64,000 nucleotides of DNA from Hyphomicrobiaceae bacterium (GCA_023384095.1 JAHDXT010000008.1:1-64000); one strand, 5' to 3'; counted from the first letter of the stretch, positions 39,893 through 50,338 are shown. The notes: generated by a model not told the origin, from the letters alone. Program-made: numbers and translations.

Positions 39893-41029
39893 CTACCGCA
39901 ATCGGGCCTTGCTTGTCATCGGCCGGGGCGGGAACGGCGGCAGCACCGGCACGCCGGCCGAGCGGACGCAGAGCACCTTGAAACGTCCACCCATGCCACC
40001 CGGATCGGAGATGCGCTGTACACCTGCCTCTAGCATTCCGATCTGGTCCGGTCGAGCGGAGGCCATGAGCCTGGCGCTGCGCTCGGCAAGACCGAGGCCG
40101 AGAAGGAACTCGCCCTGCGTGATCGGGCCGTCGATCGTGAGGCCGCGGCTGAGGCACTCACGCGCGAATGCGGCGAAGTCCACGTGAGCGGTGAGGTCGA
40201 CCTCGCCAGGGCACTCGAACGGCGAGGCATAGCGATGCTGGCGGACGGCCTGCAGCGTATCGCCGAACGCGGTCCGCGTATGGCCGTAGTCGATGAAGAG
40301 CGCCGCCAGCGGATGGCCGGACCACTGCCCGAGGACGTCCGCGACCTCCGCGAAATCGGGATGGCTTTCCAGAACGTCGCCCTCGCATGGTGGGTGCCCG
40401 TCGGGCAGCGCTTCCGGGTCAGCCGTGCCGCCGGGCACGAGCGCGAGCCGGCCGCTCCAGTCGAGGCCGACGGACCGCTCGCGCCAGGTCCCGCCGGTGA
40501 AGACGAGCTGGCGCACCGGCAGCGCGTCGAGGAGCTCGTTGGCGAGCACGACCGTCGCCGGCCCCGCGGCTAGTGCGGGCGAGAGCGCATCGTGCCACGC
40601 GATAGGCACTGCCGGGGCCGAGGCGGAGAGCGTCCGGTGCTGTACCTCCCGGAGCGCAACGTTGCTCTCGACGAGATGGACGCGCACTGCCGCTGAGAAC
40701 CCCGGGACGACTCGGGCGGCCCGCAAGGCATCGCTCATCATGGTGCCGCGCCCCGGGCCGAGCTCCACGAGGTCGAGGTGCGCCGGGTGCCCCATGGCCC
40801 GCCATGCGACTGCAGCCCAGATGCCGATCAGCTCCCCGAAGACCTGGCTGATCTCGGGCGCCGTGGTGAAGTCGCCGCCGGCGCCGACCGCCGGCCGGCG
40901 CCGGTAGTAGCCGTGCTCCGGATCCTGCAGGCAGGCGCGCATGTACTCATAGACCGGCAGCGCCCCCTCGCGCCTGATCCGCTCCTCGAGCTTCAGCGCG
41001 AGCGGTGTCGGCTGCTGCTCGGCGGCCAT
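39893..41029 (-). CDS. Class I SAM-dependent methyltransferase (MidA/NDUFAF7-like)
   Basis: 378 aa; DFTTAPEISQVFGELIGIW, LVELGPGRGTMMSDALRA. Confidence 0.93.
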   Translation of the reverse strand: MAAEQQPTPLALKLEERIRREGALPVYEYMRACLQDPEHGYYRRRPAVGAGGDFTTAPEISQVFGELIGIWAAVAWRAMGHPAHLDLVELGPGRGTMMSDALRAARVVPGFSAAVRVHLVESNVALREVQHRTLSASAPAVPIAWHDALSPALAAGPATVVLANELLDALPVRQLVFTGGTWRERSVGLDWSGRLALVPGGTADPEALPDGHPPCEGDVLESHPDFAEVADVLGQWSGHPLAALFIDYGHTRTAFGDTLQAVRQHRYASPFECPGEVDLTAHVDFAAFARECLSRGLTIDGPITQGEFLLGLGLAERSARLMASARPDQIGMLEAGVQRISDPGGMGGRFKVLCVRSAGVPVLPPFPPRPMTSKARLR

Positions 41030-41036
41030 GGCGGGC

Positions 41037-41891
41037 TCATGCGGTAACGCGCATCCGCGCGCTGCGGGCGAAGTAGAGGCCGAGCAGGATCATCGGGACC
41101 GAGTAGGCGATGCCCGGCGTCAGCAGGCCGACGGTCAAGCCGTGCAGCACGTCCGGCTGGCGGAAGAGCTCGCAGAAGGAGCGCGCCAGCCCATAGCCGA
41201 TCATGAAAACGCCCGCAGTCAGGCCCGGGCTCTTCAACGCGCACCTGCGATGCGTCATCCAGCGCAGGACCAGGAAAAGCACCATCCCCTCGAAAAACGC
41301 CTCGTAGAGCTGGCTCGGATGGCGCGGCGTCGGCTCGATGGCGGAGTACTGGTACATGGCCTCGGGGAAGACCATGCCCCACGGCATCGAGGTCGGCCGC
41401 CCGAACAGCTCGCCGTTGATGAAGTTCGCGATGCGCCCGAAGAACAGCCCGATCGGCACGGCGGCCGCGCACATGTCCATCGCCGACCAGGGCGAGACCG
41501 CATTGCGCCGTGCGAACAGCCAGATCGCCAGCCCGCAGCCGACGAGCGCGCCGTGGAAGGCCATGCCACCGCGCCAGACCTGCACGATCTCCAGCGGATG
41601 CGAAAGGTAGTAGGCAGGCTCGTAGAAGAGCACGAAGCCGAGGCGGCCGCCGAGCACGACGCCGAGCGTGATGTAGAAAAGCAGGTCGTCGGTCCTGTCG
41701 ATGTTGAGCGGAGGCTGGCCTGCCGGCCAGAGCCCCGGGTTGCGGACCAGCCGGCGGATATAGAGCCAGCCGAGCAGCAGCCCCGCCATGTAGGCCAGCC
41801 CATACCACTTCACCGCGATGGGTCCGACCTGCAGCGCGACGGGATCGAGGTCAGGGAAGGGGATTGCCAATACGCTCGCGAGTGGACTCAT
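41037..41891 (-). CDS. lgt: Prolipoprotein diacylglyceryl transferase
   Basis: 284 aa; GRIANFINGELFGRPTSMPWGMVFP, HPSQLYEA. Confidence 0.97.
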   Translation of the reverse strand: MSPLASVLAIPFPDLDPVALQVGPIAVKWYGLAYMAGLLLGWLYIRRLVRNPGLWPAGQPPLNIDRTDDLLFYITLGVVLGGRLGFVLFYEPAYYLSHPLEIVQVWRGGMAFHGALVGCGLAIWLFARRNAVSPWSAMDMCAAAVPIGLFFGRIANFINGELFGRPTSMPWGMVFPEAMYQYSAIEPTPRHPSQLYEAFFEGMVLFLVLRWMTHRRCALKSPGLTAGVFMIGYGLARSFCELFRQPDVLHGLTVGLLTPGIAYSVPMILLGLYFARSARMRVTA

Positions 41892-42072
41892 CTACGGCCT
41901 GCGTTTCGAGGATGGGCTGGGCGCACGCCCTTGGGCCACGCACCGCGCCGGACGTTGGCGGCATGGTGCGGCTGCTGTCAAGCCGGTGCGCTGATGTGCT
42001 TGCGCCGGCGCGGAACGGCACCCATAGTTACATGCAACCCATTCCGAATGAACCAGCGATGGCAGCTTCCCG

Positions 42073-42339
42073 ATGACACAGACGACCAATCGTTTCTTCG
42101 ACGAGCTTACGCGAATGATGACGGATGCCGCGGGTGCCGCGCAGGGAATGCGGCGCGAGCTGGAAGCCATCGTGAAGGCGCAGGGGGAACGCATGCTGCG
42201 CGAGATGGATGTCGTCAGGCGCGACGAGTTCGAGGCGGCCAAGGCCATGGCGCAGCGCGCGCGGGAGGAGAACGAGCGCCTCGAGTCGCGCGTCGCGGCG
42301 CTGGAGGCGGAGATGGCGCGGATCAGGGCCGGCACCTGA
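42073..42339 (+). CDS. ubiK: UbiK-type accessory factor (BMFP/DUF526)
   Basis: 88 aa MTQTTNRFFDELTRMMTDAAGAAQGMRRELEAIVKAQGERML...REEFEAAKAM-type sequence. Confidence 0.85.
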   Translation: MTQTTNRFFDELTRMMTDAAGAAQGMRRELEAIVKAQGERMLREMDVVRRDEFEAAKAMAQRAREENERLESRVAALEAEMARIRAGT

Positions 42340-42651
42340 GGCCGGACCGGCCAGCCCGCCCTGGCGCCCTACGGCCCGGCGAATCCCCAGGTTCTTCAAG
42401 ACTGATGCACAGGAGATCAAGTGCCGTCGCGGTTTTTTCCGCCCTGCCCGAAACTGATCACTTTGACCGTGGACAATGGGAGGGTCAGCTTGCGACTCGT
42501 GCCCCGCATCTGATTTGGTCGCACCGCTCGGCGGCCGGTCTGTCCGGGTCCGTCGTCCCGCGTCGCCGGCGCCGATCGTCTTCGGGGGGCCAGGGGAGAT
42601 GGGCGTAGGATTTCGGGGTACGCGGCGGGAAACAACAGGGGGTGGCTGGGA

Positions 42652-43146
42652 ATGGCATCGGCGGCAGGCTATGAGCGCATGACCAACCCGATCGATATCG
42701 TCGAGCAGGTGGCCCACGCCCACGACTGGGCCTGCGACCGCACGGCCGACGACGAGGTCACGCTGATCGTGGCCGGCAGCTGGACCGACTATCACGTCTC
42801 CCTGAACTGGCGCGACGATCTCGAGGCCATGCACCTGGCCTGCGCCTTCGATTTCAAGGTGCCGGAGAACCGGCTGGTGGAAATCTACCGGCTGATCGCC
42901 CAGATCAACGAGCAGCTTTGGCTCGGGCATTTCGACCTCTGGACGCAAGAAGGCCTCATCATGTTCCGCCATGGCCTGATGCTGAACGGGACGCTGGCGA
43001 CGCCACGGCAATGCGAGGCGCTCCTGAAGGCGGCGCTCGATGCGTGCGAGCGGTACTATCAGGCGTTCCAGTTCGTCGTCTGGGCCGGCAAGGAGAGCCG
43101 CGAGGCCCTCGTTTCGACCATGTTCCATACCGAGGGGCAGGCGTGA
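42652..43146 (+). CDS. YbjN domain-containing protein
   Basis: 164 aa; YHVSLNWRDDLEAMHLACAFDFKVPENRLVEIYRLIAQINEQLWLGHFDLW; start could be 42679. Confidence 0.88.
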   Translation: MASAAGYERMTNPIDIVEQVAHAHDWACDRTADDEVTLIVAGSWTDYHVSLNWRDDLEAMHLACAFDFKVPENRLVEIYRLIAQINEQLWLGHFDLWTQEGLIMFRHGLMLNGTLATPRQCEALLKAALDACERYYQAFQFVVWAGKESREALVSTMFHTEGQA

Positions 43147-43156
43147 GGATGGGGCC

Positions 43157-43255
43157 GTGAAGTCGTGAGATCGTGAAGTCGTGAGATCGTCAAGTCGAGG
43201 TGCGCCACTCCACCATTTCACGACTTGGCGACTTCACGATTTCACGAGTTCACGT
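43157..43255. repeat. Long inverted repeat of TCGTGAAGTCGTGAGA units
   Basis: GTGAAGTCGTGAGATCGTGAAGTCG... pairs with ...CGACTTCACGATTTCACGAGTTCAC; related to 35052-35100. Confidence 0.85.
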
Positions 43256-43286
43256 CCTCCAGTTCCCCGAGACTAGGTTCCCTGCG

Positions 43287-44111
43287 ATGTCACTGATCTT
43301 GAACGGCAGACTGCTGCTGGCCGGCGCGGGCAAGATGGGCGGCGCCATGCTGGCGGGCTGGCTCGACCGCGGGCTCGATCCGCGGCAGGTCGTGGTGCAG
43401 GATCCGGCGCCGCCGCCCGAGACCGCCGCCCTGCTGTCCCGGCACGGCATCGAAGTGCGGCAGTCGCCCGCTCCCCTTTCCGAGCCGCCCGCCGTCATCG
43501 TGGTGGCGGTCAAGCCGCAGATCATGGATCAGGTCTTCCCCGCGCTCGCGGCCTCGGCCGGCGCGCAGACGCTGGTGTTGTCGGTGGCGGCGGGCAAGAC
43601 GATCGCCAGCTTCGCGGCGCACCTGCCTGCGGGCACGGCGGTCGTGCGCTCCATCCCGAACACGCCGGCGGCGATCGGCAGAGGCATCACCGTCTGTTGC
43701 GCCAACGCACACGTCTCGCGCGCCCAGCGCGAGGTCTGCCATGCGCTGCTGTCCGCGGTCGGCGAGGTGGGATGGGTCGAGGACGAGGGCCTGATCGACG
43801 CCGCCACGGCGGTTTCCGGCTCGGGTCCCGCCTACGTCTTCCTGCTCGCCGAGTGCCTGGCGGAGGCCGGCCGCGCCGTCGGTCTCGAGCCGGGGCTCGC
43901 CCGGCGGCTTGCCAACGCGACGGTCTCCGGCTCCGGGGAGCTGTTGCGCCAGTCGGGGCTGGAGCCCCCGACATTGCGGCAGAACGTGACCTCGCCAGGC
44001 GGTACGACCGCGGCCGCGCTGGCGGTGCTCATGGGGCCGGACGGCCTGCAGCCTCTGCTGACGCGCGCGGTGGAGGCGGCGGCAAGGCGCAGCCGCGAGC
44101 TCAGCAGCTGA
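43287..44111 (+). CDS. proC: Pyrroline-5-carboxylate reductase
   Basis: LLLAGAGKMGGAMLAGWLDRG; AVSGSGPAYVFLLAECLAEAG; TSPGGTTAAAL. Confidence 0.96.
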   Translation: MSLILNGRLLLAGAGKMGGAMLAGWLDRGLDPRQVVVQDPAPPPETAALLSRHGIEVRQSPAPLSEPPAVIVVAVKPQIMDQVFPALAASAGAQTLVLSVAAGKTIASFAAHLPAGTAVVRSIPNTPAAIGRGITVCCANAHVSRAQREVCHALLSAVGEVGWVEDEGLIDAATAVSGSGPAYVFLLAECLAEAGRAVGLEPGLARRLANATVSGSGELLRQSGLEPPTLRQNVTSPGGTTAAALAVLMGPDGLQPLLTRAVEAAARRSRELSS

Positions 44112-44181
44112 AGCTGGCCGGCGCCGAGCGGGCTTTCATTCCCGCTTGCGCGCGCTTATCTCTTGCCGACGGAGGCGTGCC

Positions 44182-44871
44182 ATGTTCGATCAATCGCACC
44201 TGCGCGGCCGCATCGTCGCCGCGACCATGAAGCTGGCCTCGGAGCGGCCCTGGAGGGACGTGACGCTGCTCGACATCGCGGAGGCGACGGGCGTGACGCT
44301 CGTCGACCTCAAGAACGAGTTCGCGACCAAGTCCGAGATCCTCGCCGCGTTCACGCGCTCGGTCGACGACGAGGTGCTGAGGCGGGCCCCGAGGCGGGAG
44401 AGCGCGACCAGCCCTCGCGACGCCATCTTCGAGATACTGATGACGCGCTTCGACGTGCTGGCGCCCTACAAGGAGGCGCTGCGCTCCATTGCAGGCGGCT
44501 CCCGGGCGCCCGATCCGGCTTTCGTGTGCACGTTCCTCGCCTCGCAGCACTGGATGCTGCAGGCGGCGGGGATCGACACCAGCGGCGTCAGGGGCGGCAT
44601 GAAGGTCAGCGGCCTCGCGGGCGTCTATGCGTCGGTGCTGCGCACGTGGCTCAAGGACGACGACCCGGGGCTTGCGCGGACCATGGCCGCCCTCGACCGG
44701 CGACTACGCCGAGGCGAGCGGGCGATGTCGAACGTCGAGGACGTGAAGGCCGGCTTGCGCCGCATCGCGGAGATGTTCGCGTCGGTGTGTCGTCCGAGGC
44801 GGCGCCCGTCCGACGTTTCGCCCGAGAGCGGGACCCCGCGCGCGGAGGAGACCTCGGGCTCGGGCATCTGA
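44182..44871 (+). CDS. TetR-family-like transcriptional regulator
   Basis: 229 aa; RIVAATMKLASERPWRDVTLLDIAEATGVTLVDLKNEFATKSEILAAF. Confidence 0.82.
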   Translation: MFDQSHLRGRIVAATMKLASERPWRDVTLLDIAEATGVTLVDLKNEFATKSEILAAFTRSVDDEVLRRAPRRESATSPRDAIFEILMTRFDVLAPYKEALRSIAGGSRAPDPAFVCTFLASQHWMLQAAGIDTSGVRGGMKVSGLAGVYASVLRTWLKDDDPGLARTMAALDRRLRRGERAMSNVEDVKAGLRRIAEMFASVCRPRRRPSDVSPESGTPRAEETSGSGI

Positions 44872-44908
44872 CGACGGGGCCGCGCGCCCTGGTCGGCGCG
44901 AGTATGCC

Positions 44909-45289
44909 TTGCACACGTGGGGGAACAGAGCCGTGCAACGCGCGCCGCAGACGCCGACGATCGCCTACGACGATTTCGCCAAGGTCGACATCCGCGTCGG
45001 CACCATCGTCGAGGCGGAGCCCTATCCAGAGGCGCGCAAGCCGTCCATCAAGCTGAAGATCGACTTCGGCCCGGACATCGGCATCAAGAAAAGCTCTGCC
45101 CAGCTCACGGTGCATTACGAGCCTGGACGGCTCGTCGGCCGTCAGGTCGCGGCCGTGGTCAACTTTCCCCCGCGCCAGATCGGCAAGTTCGTCTCCGAGG
45201 TCCTGACGCTCGGATTTCCCGATGCCGGCGGCGCCGTGGTGCTGATCGGGCCAGATCAGCGCGTCCCCGACGGCGCCCGCCTGTTCTGA
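44909..45289 (+). CDS. CsaA-type tRNA-binding/chaperone protein
   Basis: 126 aa; FAKVDIRVGTIVEAEPYPEARKPSIKLKIDFG, VVNFPPRQIG. Confidence 0.92.
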   Translation: MHTWGNRAVQRAPQTPTIAYDDFAKVDIRVGTIVEAEPYPEARKPSIKLKIDFGPDIGIKKSSAQLTVHYEPGRLVGRQVAAVVNFPPRQIGKFVSEVLTLGFPDAGGAVVLIGPDQRVPDGARLF

Positions 45290-45297
45290 CGAGCAGC

Positions 45298-46722
45298 TTA
45301 CAGCGGCACCGTCACCACCGCGCGCAGGCCGCCCATCGCGCTCTGTGCCAGCGTCACGTCGCCGCCATGGCTGCGGGCGATGTCGCGGGCGATGACAAGG
45401 CCCAGGCCCGAGTTGCCGCTGTCCTGGTTGCGCGCGTGATCGAGCCGGTAGAAGGGGCGGAAGACGTTGTCTCGCTCCGAGGGCGGGATGCCTGGGCCGT
45501 TGTCGTCCACCTCGATCCGCAGCCGATCGCTTCTCGTTGCCGCCCGGATCACGACCCGGTCGCCGAACCGCGCCGCGTTGCTGACGAGGTTGATTATGGC
45601 ACGCTTGAAGGCCTGCCGCTTCAAGGGCAGCACGAGGTCGCGGGGGCGCCGCGGCAACCTGAGCTCGATCGAGCTGCCGAACACCTGCGCATCGTCGTGG
45701 ATCTCCTCCAATAGCTCGCGCAGGCTGGTCGGCGCCGCCTCCTCCCCGCCGTCACCCTTGGCGAAGGCGAGGTAGTCCTCGAGCATATGCTGCATCTCCT
45801 TGACGTCCGACTGCAGGGCGTGGACCTCGGGCGTGTCGCCGATGAGCGCCAGCTCGAGCTTGAAGCGGGTGAGAACGGTCCTGAGATCGTGGCTGACGCC
45901 GGCCAGCATGGTGGTGCGCTGGTCGACGTGATGCCTGATGCGGTTGCGCATCTCCAGGAACGCCTGGGCGGCCTGCCGCACCTCGCGGGCGCCGCGCGGC
46001 CGGAAGTCGTCGGGCACCGGCCGCCCCTTGCCGAACGCATCGGCCGCCTCGGCCAGCCGCAGGATGGGACGGATCTGATTGCGCAGGAAAAGGATGGCCA
46101 CGGTCAGCAGCACGATGGATGTGCCCACCATCCACATCAGGAAGATGTGGGAGTTGGAGGCGTAGGTCTGGGTGCGGGTGGCGACGAACCGCAGGATCGC
46201 GTCGTCGAGCTTCACCTTGATCTCGACGTGCCGGGAATTGCCGACCGTATCCACCCAGAACGGCTGCTTCACCTGCTTGCGGATCTCGTTCGACAGAGTG
46301 CGGTCGAGCAGCGAGAAGAACGGCTTCGGCTGTGCGGCGGGCAGGTCCCCCGGCGGCAGAAGCTGCATGGAGAGGTTGAGCCGGCTCTTGGCCATGTCGA
46401 TGAGCCGGCCGTAATCGGCTTCGTGCGGGTACTCCCGGTAGACGTCGATGATCGCGGCGATGTCGCGGGCCGTCGCCTCGGACAGCCGGCGGGTCACGGC
46501 CTGCCAATGCCGCTCCATGAACACGAACGCGACCACGCTCTCGAGCAGCACGATGGGCGCGATGATGATGATCAGGGCACGGGCGTAAAGGCCCTTCGGC
46601 AGCAGTTCGCCGGCTGACGCCAGCACTCCAGTGGCAAGCCGCACTCCGGTGGCTCTCACGCGGCCCCACCAGGGCTCCAAGGTCCGGGCGGCGTTGTCGC
46701 GGGCGGCGACCATGCGTTGCAT
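45298..46722 (-). CDS. EnvZ-type sensor histidine kinase
   Basis: 474 aa; HAMP-like region, MLAGVSHDLRTVLTRFKLELAL, DNGPGIPPSERDNVFRPFYR, NSGLGLVIARDIARSHGG. Confidence 0.95.
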   Translation of the reverse strand: MQRMVAARDNAARTLEPWWGRVRATGVRLATGVLASAGELLPKGLYARALIIIIAPIVLLESVVAFVFMERHWQAVTRRLSEATARDIAAIIDVYREYPHEADYGRLIDMAKSRLNLSMQLLPPGDLPAAQPKPFFSLLDRTLSNEIRKQVKQPFWVDTVGNSRHVEIKVKLDDAILRFVATRTQTYASNSHIFLMWMVGTSIVLLTVAILFLRNQIRPILRLAEAADAFGKGRPVPDDFRPRGAREVRQAAQAFLEMRNRIRHHVDQRTTMLAGVSHDLRTVLTRFKLELALIGDTPEVHALQSDVKEMQHMLEDYLAFAKGDGGEEAAPTSLRELLEEIHDDAQVFGSSIELRLPRRPRDLVLPLKRQAFKRAIINLVSNAARFGDRVVIRAATRSDRLRIEVDDNGPGIPPSERDNVFRPFYRLDHARNQDSGNSGLGLVIARDIARSHGGDVTLAQSAMGGLRAVVTVPL

Positions 46723-46743
46723 GCCTGTCTCGAGGGCGCGCGG

Positions 46744-47481
46744 CTAGTCGGTATAAAGGATATAGCCCTTGCTGCGCACCGTCTGCAGATACACGGGGTT
46801 CGACGGGTCCGTCTCGATCTTTCGGCGCAGGCGGTTGATCTGCACGTCGATGGCGCGCTCGCTGCCCGTCGAGTCGTCGCTGGCGAGCTCGTGGCGCGCG
46901 ATGGCGATCCCCGGCCGCTGCGCGAACTGGCGGAGCAGATCGCGCTCTCGCTCCGTCAGCTTGATGCTCTCCTCGCCGCGCCTCAGCTCGCCGCGTGCGA
47001 TATGGAAGACGAAGTCGCCCATGCGCGCCTCGTCGAGGTTGGCCTGCTGGCTCTGCCCGCGCCGGAGGATATTCTTGACGCGCAGCACCAGCTCGCGGGG
47101 CTCGAAGGGTTTCGGCAGGTAGTCGTCGACGCCGGCCTCCAGACCCTCGATGCGGTGCTCGGGGTCCGCGCGCGCCGTCAGCATGCAGATCGGAACCTCG
47201 GAGGTCGATTTCAGGTAACGGGCGAGATCGAGCCCGCTCTCGCCGGGCATCATCACGTCGAGAATGACGAGGTCGAACCTGAGCCCCCGCATGGCGGCGC
47301 GCGCCGAGCCCGCGTCGGCAGCCGGCGTGACGCGGAAGCCGTGCTCGGTCAGGTAGCGCGTCAGCAGGTCGCGAATCCGCTGATCGTCGTCGACGATGAG
47401 CACGTGCGGCGCATCGTCGGGCGGACAATCGCGGCGCAGCGCTCCCTCCTCGGCGGTCATGATCGGTCCCCTCCCTGTCAA
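46744..47481 (-). CDS. OmpR/PetR-type response regulator
   Basis: 245 aa; receiver domain LVILDVMMPGESGLDLARYL and winged-helix C terminus INRLRRKIETDPSNPVYLQTVRSKGYILY. Confidence 0.95.
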   Translation of the reverse strand: MTGRGPIMTAEEGALRRDCPPDDAPHVLIVDDDQRIRDLLTRYLTEHGFRVTPAADAGSARAAMRGLRFDLVILDVMMPGESGLDLARYLKSTSEVPICMLTARADPEHRIEGLEAGVDDYLPKPFEPRELVLRVKNILRRGQSQQANLDEARMGDFVFHIARGELRRGEESIKLTERERDLLRQFAQRPGIAIARHELASDDSTGSERAIDVQINRLRRKIETDPSNPVYLQTVRSKGYILYTD

Positions 47482-47494
47482 CCGCCCCCGGTCT

Positions 47495-48046
47495 TCAGGC
47501 CGGGTCGTCGGGCCCGAAGATCAGCTTCTCGATGCGCGGCCGCTCAGCCTCCGCGATCATGCTGGCGAGAAAGCGGCGGGTCACCGGACCGGCTTCGGGC
47601 CCCGCGCGGGCCAGCGCGTCGGCGACGCGCGCGATCTGCAGCGCCGCGAGCTTGTCGGCAAGCTCCGTCCCCTTGCCTGTCAGGTACAGCAGCCGCTGGC
47701 GCCGGTCCTCCGACCCTGCCTGCTGCAGGATGTAGCCTTCGTCCACGAGCTGCTTCAGCACCCGGGCCAGACTCTGCTTGGTAATCTTCAGGATATCAAG
47801 GAGGTCGGCGACCCTGAGGCCGGGACGTCTGTTCACGAAGTGCAGAACGCGGTGGTGCGCGCGACCGAAGCCGAGCTCTGTGAGCACGGCGTCGGCCTCC
47901 CCCGTGAAGTCGCGGTAGGCGAAGAACAGCAGCTCGACGGTCGCGATGAGGCGCTCCCGGTCGCGTGGATCGGGACGACCGTCGGCAGGGTCGACCTGTT
48001 TGGGGGGCTTCGAGCGCACCCCGGCGCCGGCATATATGTCAGTCAT
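47495..48046 (-). CDS. MarR family transcriptional regulator (PetP-like context)
   Basis: 183 aa; GRAHHRVLHFVNRRPGLRVADLLDILKITKQSLARVLKQLVDEGYI. Confidence 0.93.
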   Translation of the reverse strand: MTDIYAGAGVRSKPPKQVDPADGRPDPRDRERLIATVELLFFAYRDFTGEADAVLTELGFGRAHHRVLHFVNRRPGLRVADLLDILKITKQSLARVLKQLVDEGYILQQAGSEDRRQRLLYLTGKGTELADKLAALQIARVADALARAGPEAGPVTRRFLASMIAEAERPRIEKLIFGPDDPA

Positions 48047-48225
48047 GTTGACTTATTTGGAGCCCATTGTTACCCGTGGCAAGTGCCTTCGCGCACTGGA
48101 CTGCGGGTCATGACCGCTCACCACGTCTGCCGGCGCCCGGCCGCCGGGGCACGAGCGCAGCCCCGCAGCGGGATCATGACGTTTGCAGCATCGCTGATGC
48201 CGGCGGCAATTGCATCATCGAGGAG

Positions 48226-49125
48226 ATGGAAATGGCTCCGCTCGTTCCCTATCACGACCGCGATGGATTCATCTGGCTGGATGGCAAGCTCGTGCCGTGG
48301 CGCGAGGCCAACCTGCACGTGTTGAGTCACGCCCTGCACTACGCGAGCGCGGTCTTCGAGGGCGAGCGTGCCTACGGCGGCGAGATCTTCAAGTTGACGG
48401 AGCATTCGGAGCGCCTCGTCGAGGGCGCCCGCACGTTGGACTTCGAGATCCCCTACTCGGCGGTCGAGATCGATTCCGCCTGCCGCGAGACCGTTCGGGC
48501 GAACAAGCTGGTCGACTGCTATGTGCGCCCGATCGCATGGCGCGGCAGCGAGCAGATGGGGGTCTCGGCGCAGCTCACGAAGATACACATCGCCGTCGCC
48601 GCCTGGGACTGGGGCTCCTACTTCGACCCCAAGGAGCGCCTGCGCGGCATCCGCCTGACGCATGCGCAGTACCGGCGCCCCGACCCGCGCACGGCGCCGG
48701 CCAAAACGAAGGCCGCCGGCCTCTACATGATCTGCACGCTGGAGAAGCATCGCGCGGAACGTGCCGGCTATGCCGACGCCCTGATGCTCGACTGGCGCGG
48801 CCACGTCGCCGAGTGCACCGGCGCCAACATCTTCTTCATCAAGGACGGGGTTCTCCACACGCCGACGCCGGACTGCTTCCTCGACGGGATCACGCGGCGT
48901 ACGGTGATCGGGCTGGCGAAGAAGCGCGGCATGGCGGTCGAGGAGCGCACCATCCTGCCGGACGAGCTCGGCATGTTTTCCGAGTGCTTCATCGTCGGCA
49001 CGGCAGCCGAGGTGACGCCGGTGCGTGAGATCGGCGAGCACCAGTACCAGCCGGGCCGCATCTGCGAGACGCTGCTCAATGATTACATGGCGGCCGTTCA
49101 GCCGCAGAAGACGGCGGCACAGTAG
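48226..49125 (+). CDS. ilvE: Branched-chain amino acid aminotransferase
   Basis: MEMAPLVPYHDRDGFIWLDGKLVPWREANLHVLSHALHYASAVFEGERAY. Confidence 0.94.
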   Translation: MEMAPLVPYHDRDGFIWLDGKLVPWREANLHVLSHALHYASAVFEGERAYGGEIFKLTEHSERLVEGARTLDFEIPYSAVEIDSACRETVRANKLVDCYVRPIAWRGSEQMGVSAQLTKIHIAVAAWDWGSYFDPKERLRGIRLTHAQYRRPDPRTAPAKTKAAGLYMICTLEKHRAERAGYADALMLDWRGHVAECTGANIFFIKDGVLHTPTPDCFLDGITRRTVIGLAKKRGMAVEERTILPDELGMFSECFIVGTAAEVTPVREIGEHQYQPGRICETLLNDYMAAVQPQKTAAQ

Positions 49126-49445
49126 GTCCGGCGCGATTCGCCCGGCGCCGGCTCGCGGGCCGGAATTGACGGTTCCGGCCCGCGAACGGGTTCCTCGCTC
49201 CCCCGAGAGGGTCGATTGCTTTTTTGAGTTGTTGCACCGGAACCCGGGCATCGCCGGCTGCTCCGGGGTCGGATCGATTGCATTGAAATAAGCCGATTTT
49301 TCGCCGGTCCGGCGCAAGTGTTGCCGATCGGTCCACACGGTCCGCTCATTTGCGGATTCAATGGAACCATCCTCCGACGACGGCGTTAGCTGTTCGGCCG
49401 CGTGCACCATGTGTCGGCGTTTGCATGCCGTGGTCTGCATATCAG

Positions 49446-50132
49446 ATGAACCAGATTACGGGGGATGCCATGGCCGACACCGGTCAGACTGCGGTCGCAT
49501 GGGAAATGCTCAGCAGCGTCGTGGTCCTGCGGGCCAAGGCGCGTGAGAGCAAGCTTCCGAAGTTGTTGTCCTCACTGCACGGCGTCGAGGTGGAGCTGGC
49601 GAGGATCATCGCCGGCTCTGAAACCGGCAACGGGCAGATCGCCGCCAACGGCAGCTCGCGCGGCAGCCGTTCGCCGGCCCTGCCTGCGCTCAACGGCCAG
49701 CACCTCGATGCGCTGGCCGAAATTCAGGGGCTCGAGTTGGAATCCGACATGGCCCTCAAGGCACGTCCCGCAAGGCGCAACGGCCCGGCTCGCGGCGACC
49801 AGCAGCTTCGCGCGCACGCCAAGAAATACCTCGCACTCTCCCGCCAGCTCAGCGAGCTGGTCAATCACGGCGAGGCCGTGGCTTCAGGCGCGCTCGACGG
49901 CGATCCGCTCGGCGAGGACTGGGACGCCAGGTCGGACCCGATGCTGGCCGAGCAGCACGACCTGTCCTCCACCATCGCGCGGCTGAAGGCCTCGACGTTC
50001 GAAGGGCTCGTCGACAAGGCAGCCGTTCTCGACGACCTCGTCGAGGAGAACTCGGACGACCCTGTGCAGACGCTGGCCCGCTCTCTGGCCCGGGACGTCA
50101 TCGCCATGGGTTCGAAGAAGCCGGTGCGCTGA
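49446..50132 (+). CDS. Hypothetical protein
   Basis: 228 aa MNQITGDAMADTGQTAVAWEMLSSVVVLRAKARESKLPKLLS; no recognised family; start could be 49470. Confidence 0.6.
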   Translation: MNQITGDAMADTGQTAVAWEMLSSVVVLRAKARESKLPKLLSSLHGVEVELARIIAGSETGNGQIAANGSSRGSRSPALPALNGQHLDALAEIQGLELESDMALKARPARRNGPARGDQQLRAHAKKYLALSRQLSELVNHGEAVASGALDGDPLGEDWDARSDPMLAEQHDLSSTIARLKASTFEGLVDKAAVLDDLVEENSDDPVQTLARSLARDVIAMGSKKPVR

Positions 50133-50338
50133 GCTGCATTTGCCGAGCCGCCGGCCCGGATGCGCCGCAGCCTGTCCATGGCGCGGCGCTGATGCGGGTC
50201 CGCGCCGGCGTCGAGATTGTCCTCGGGCCCGCGACATCGGCGGGCTCCCTTCCCGATTGACAACCGGCGCCGCATCGGCCAACACCGCTGCGGGCCACTC
50301 CTCCCCACCGAGGAGCATCTATCTGGAAGGGTAGGCAG

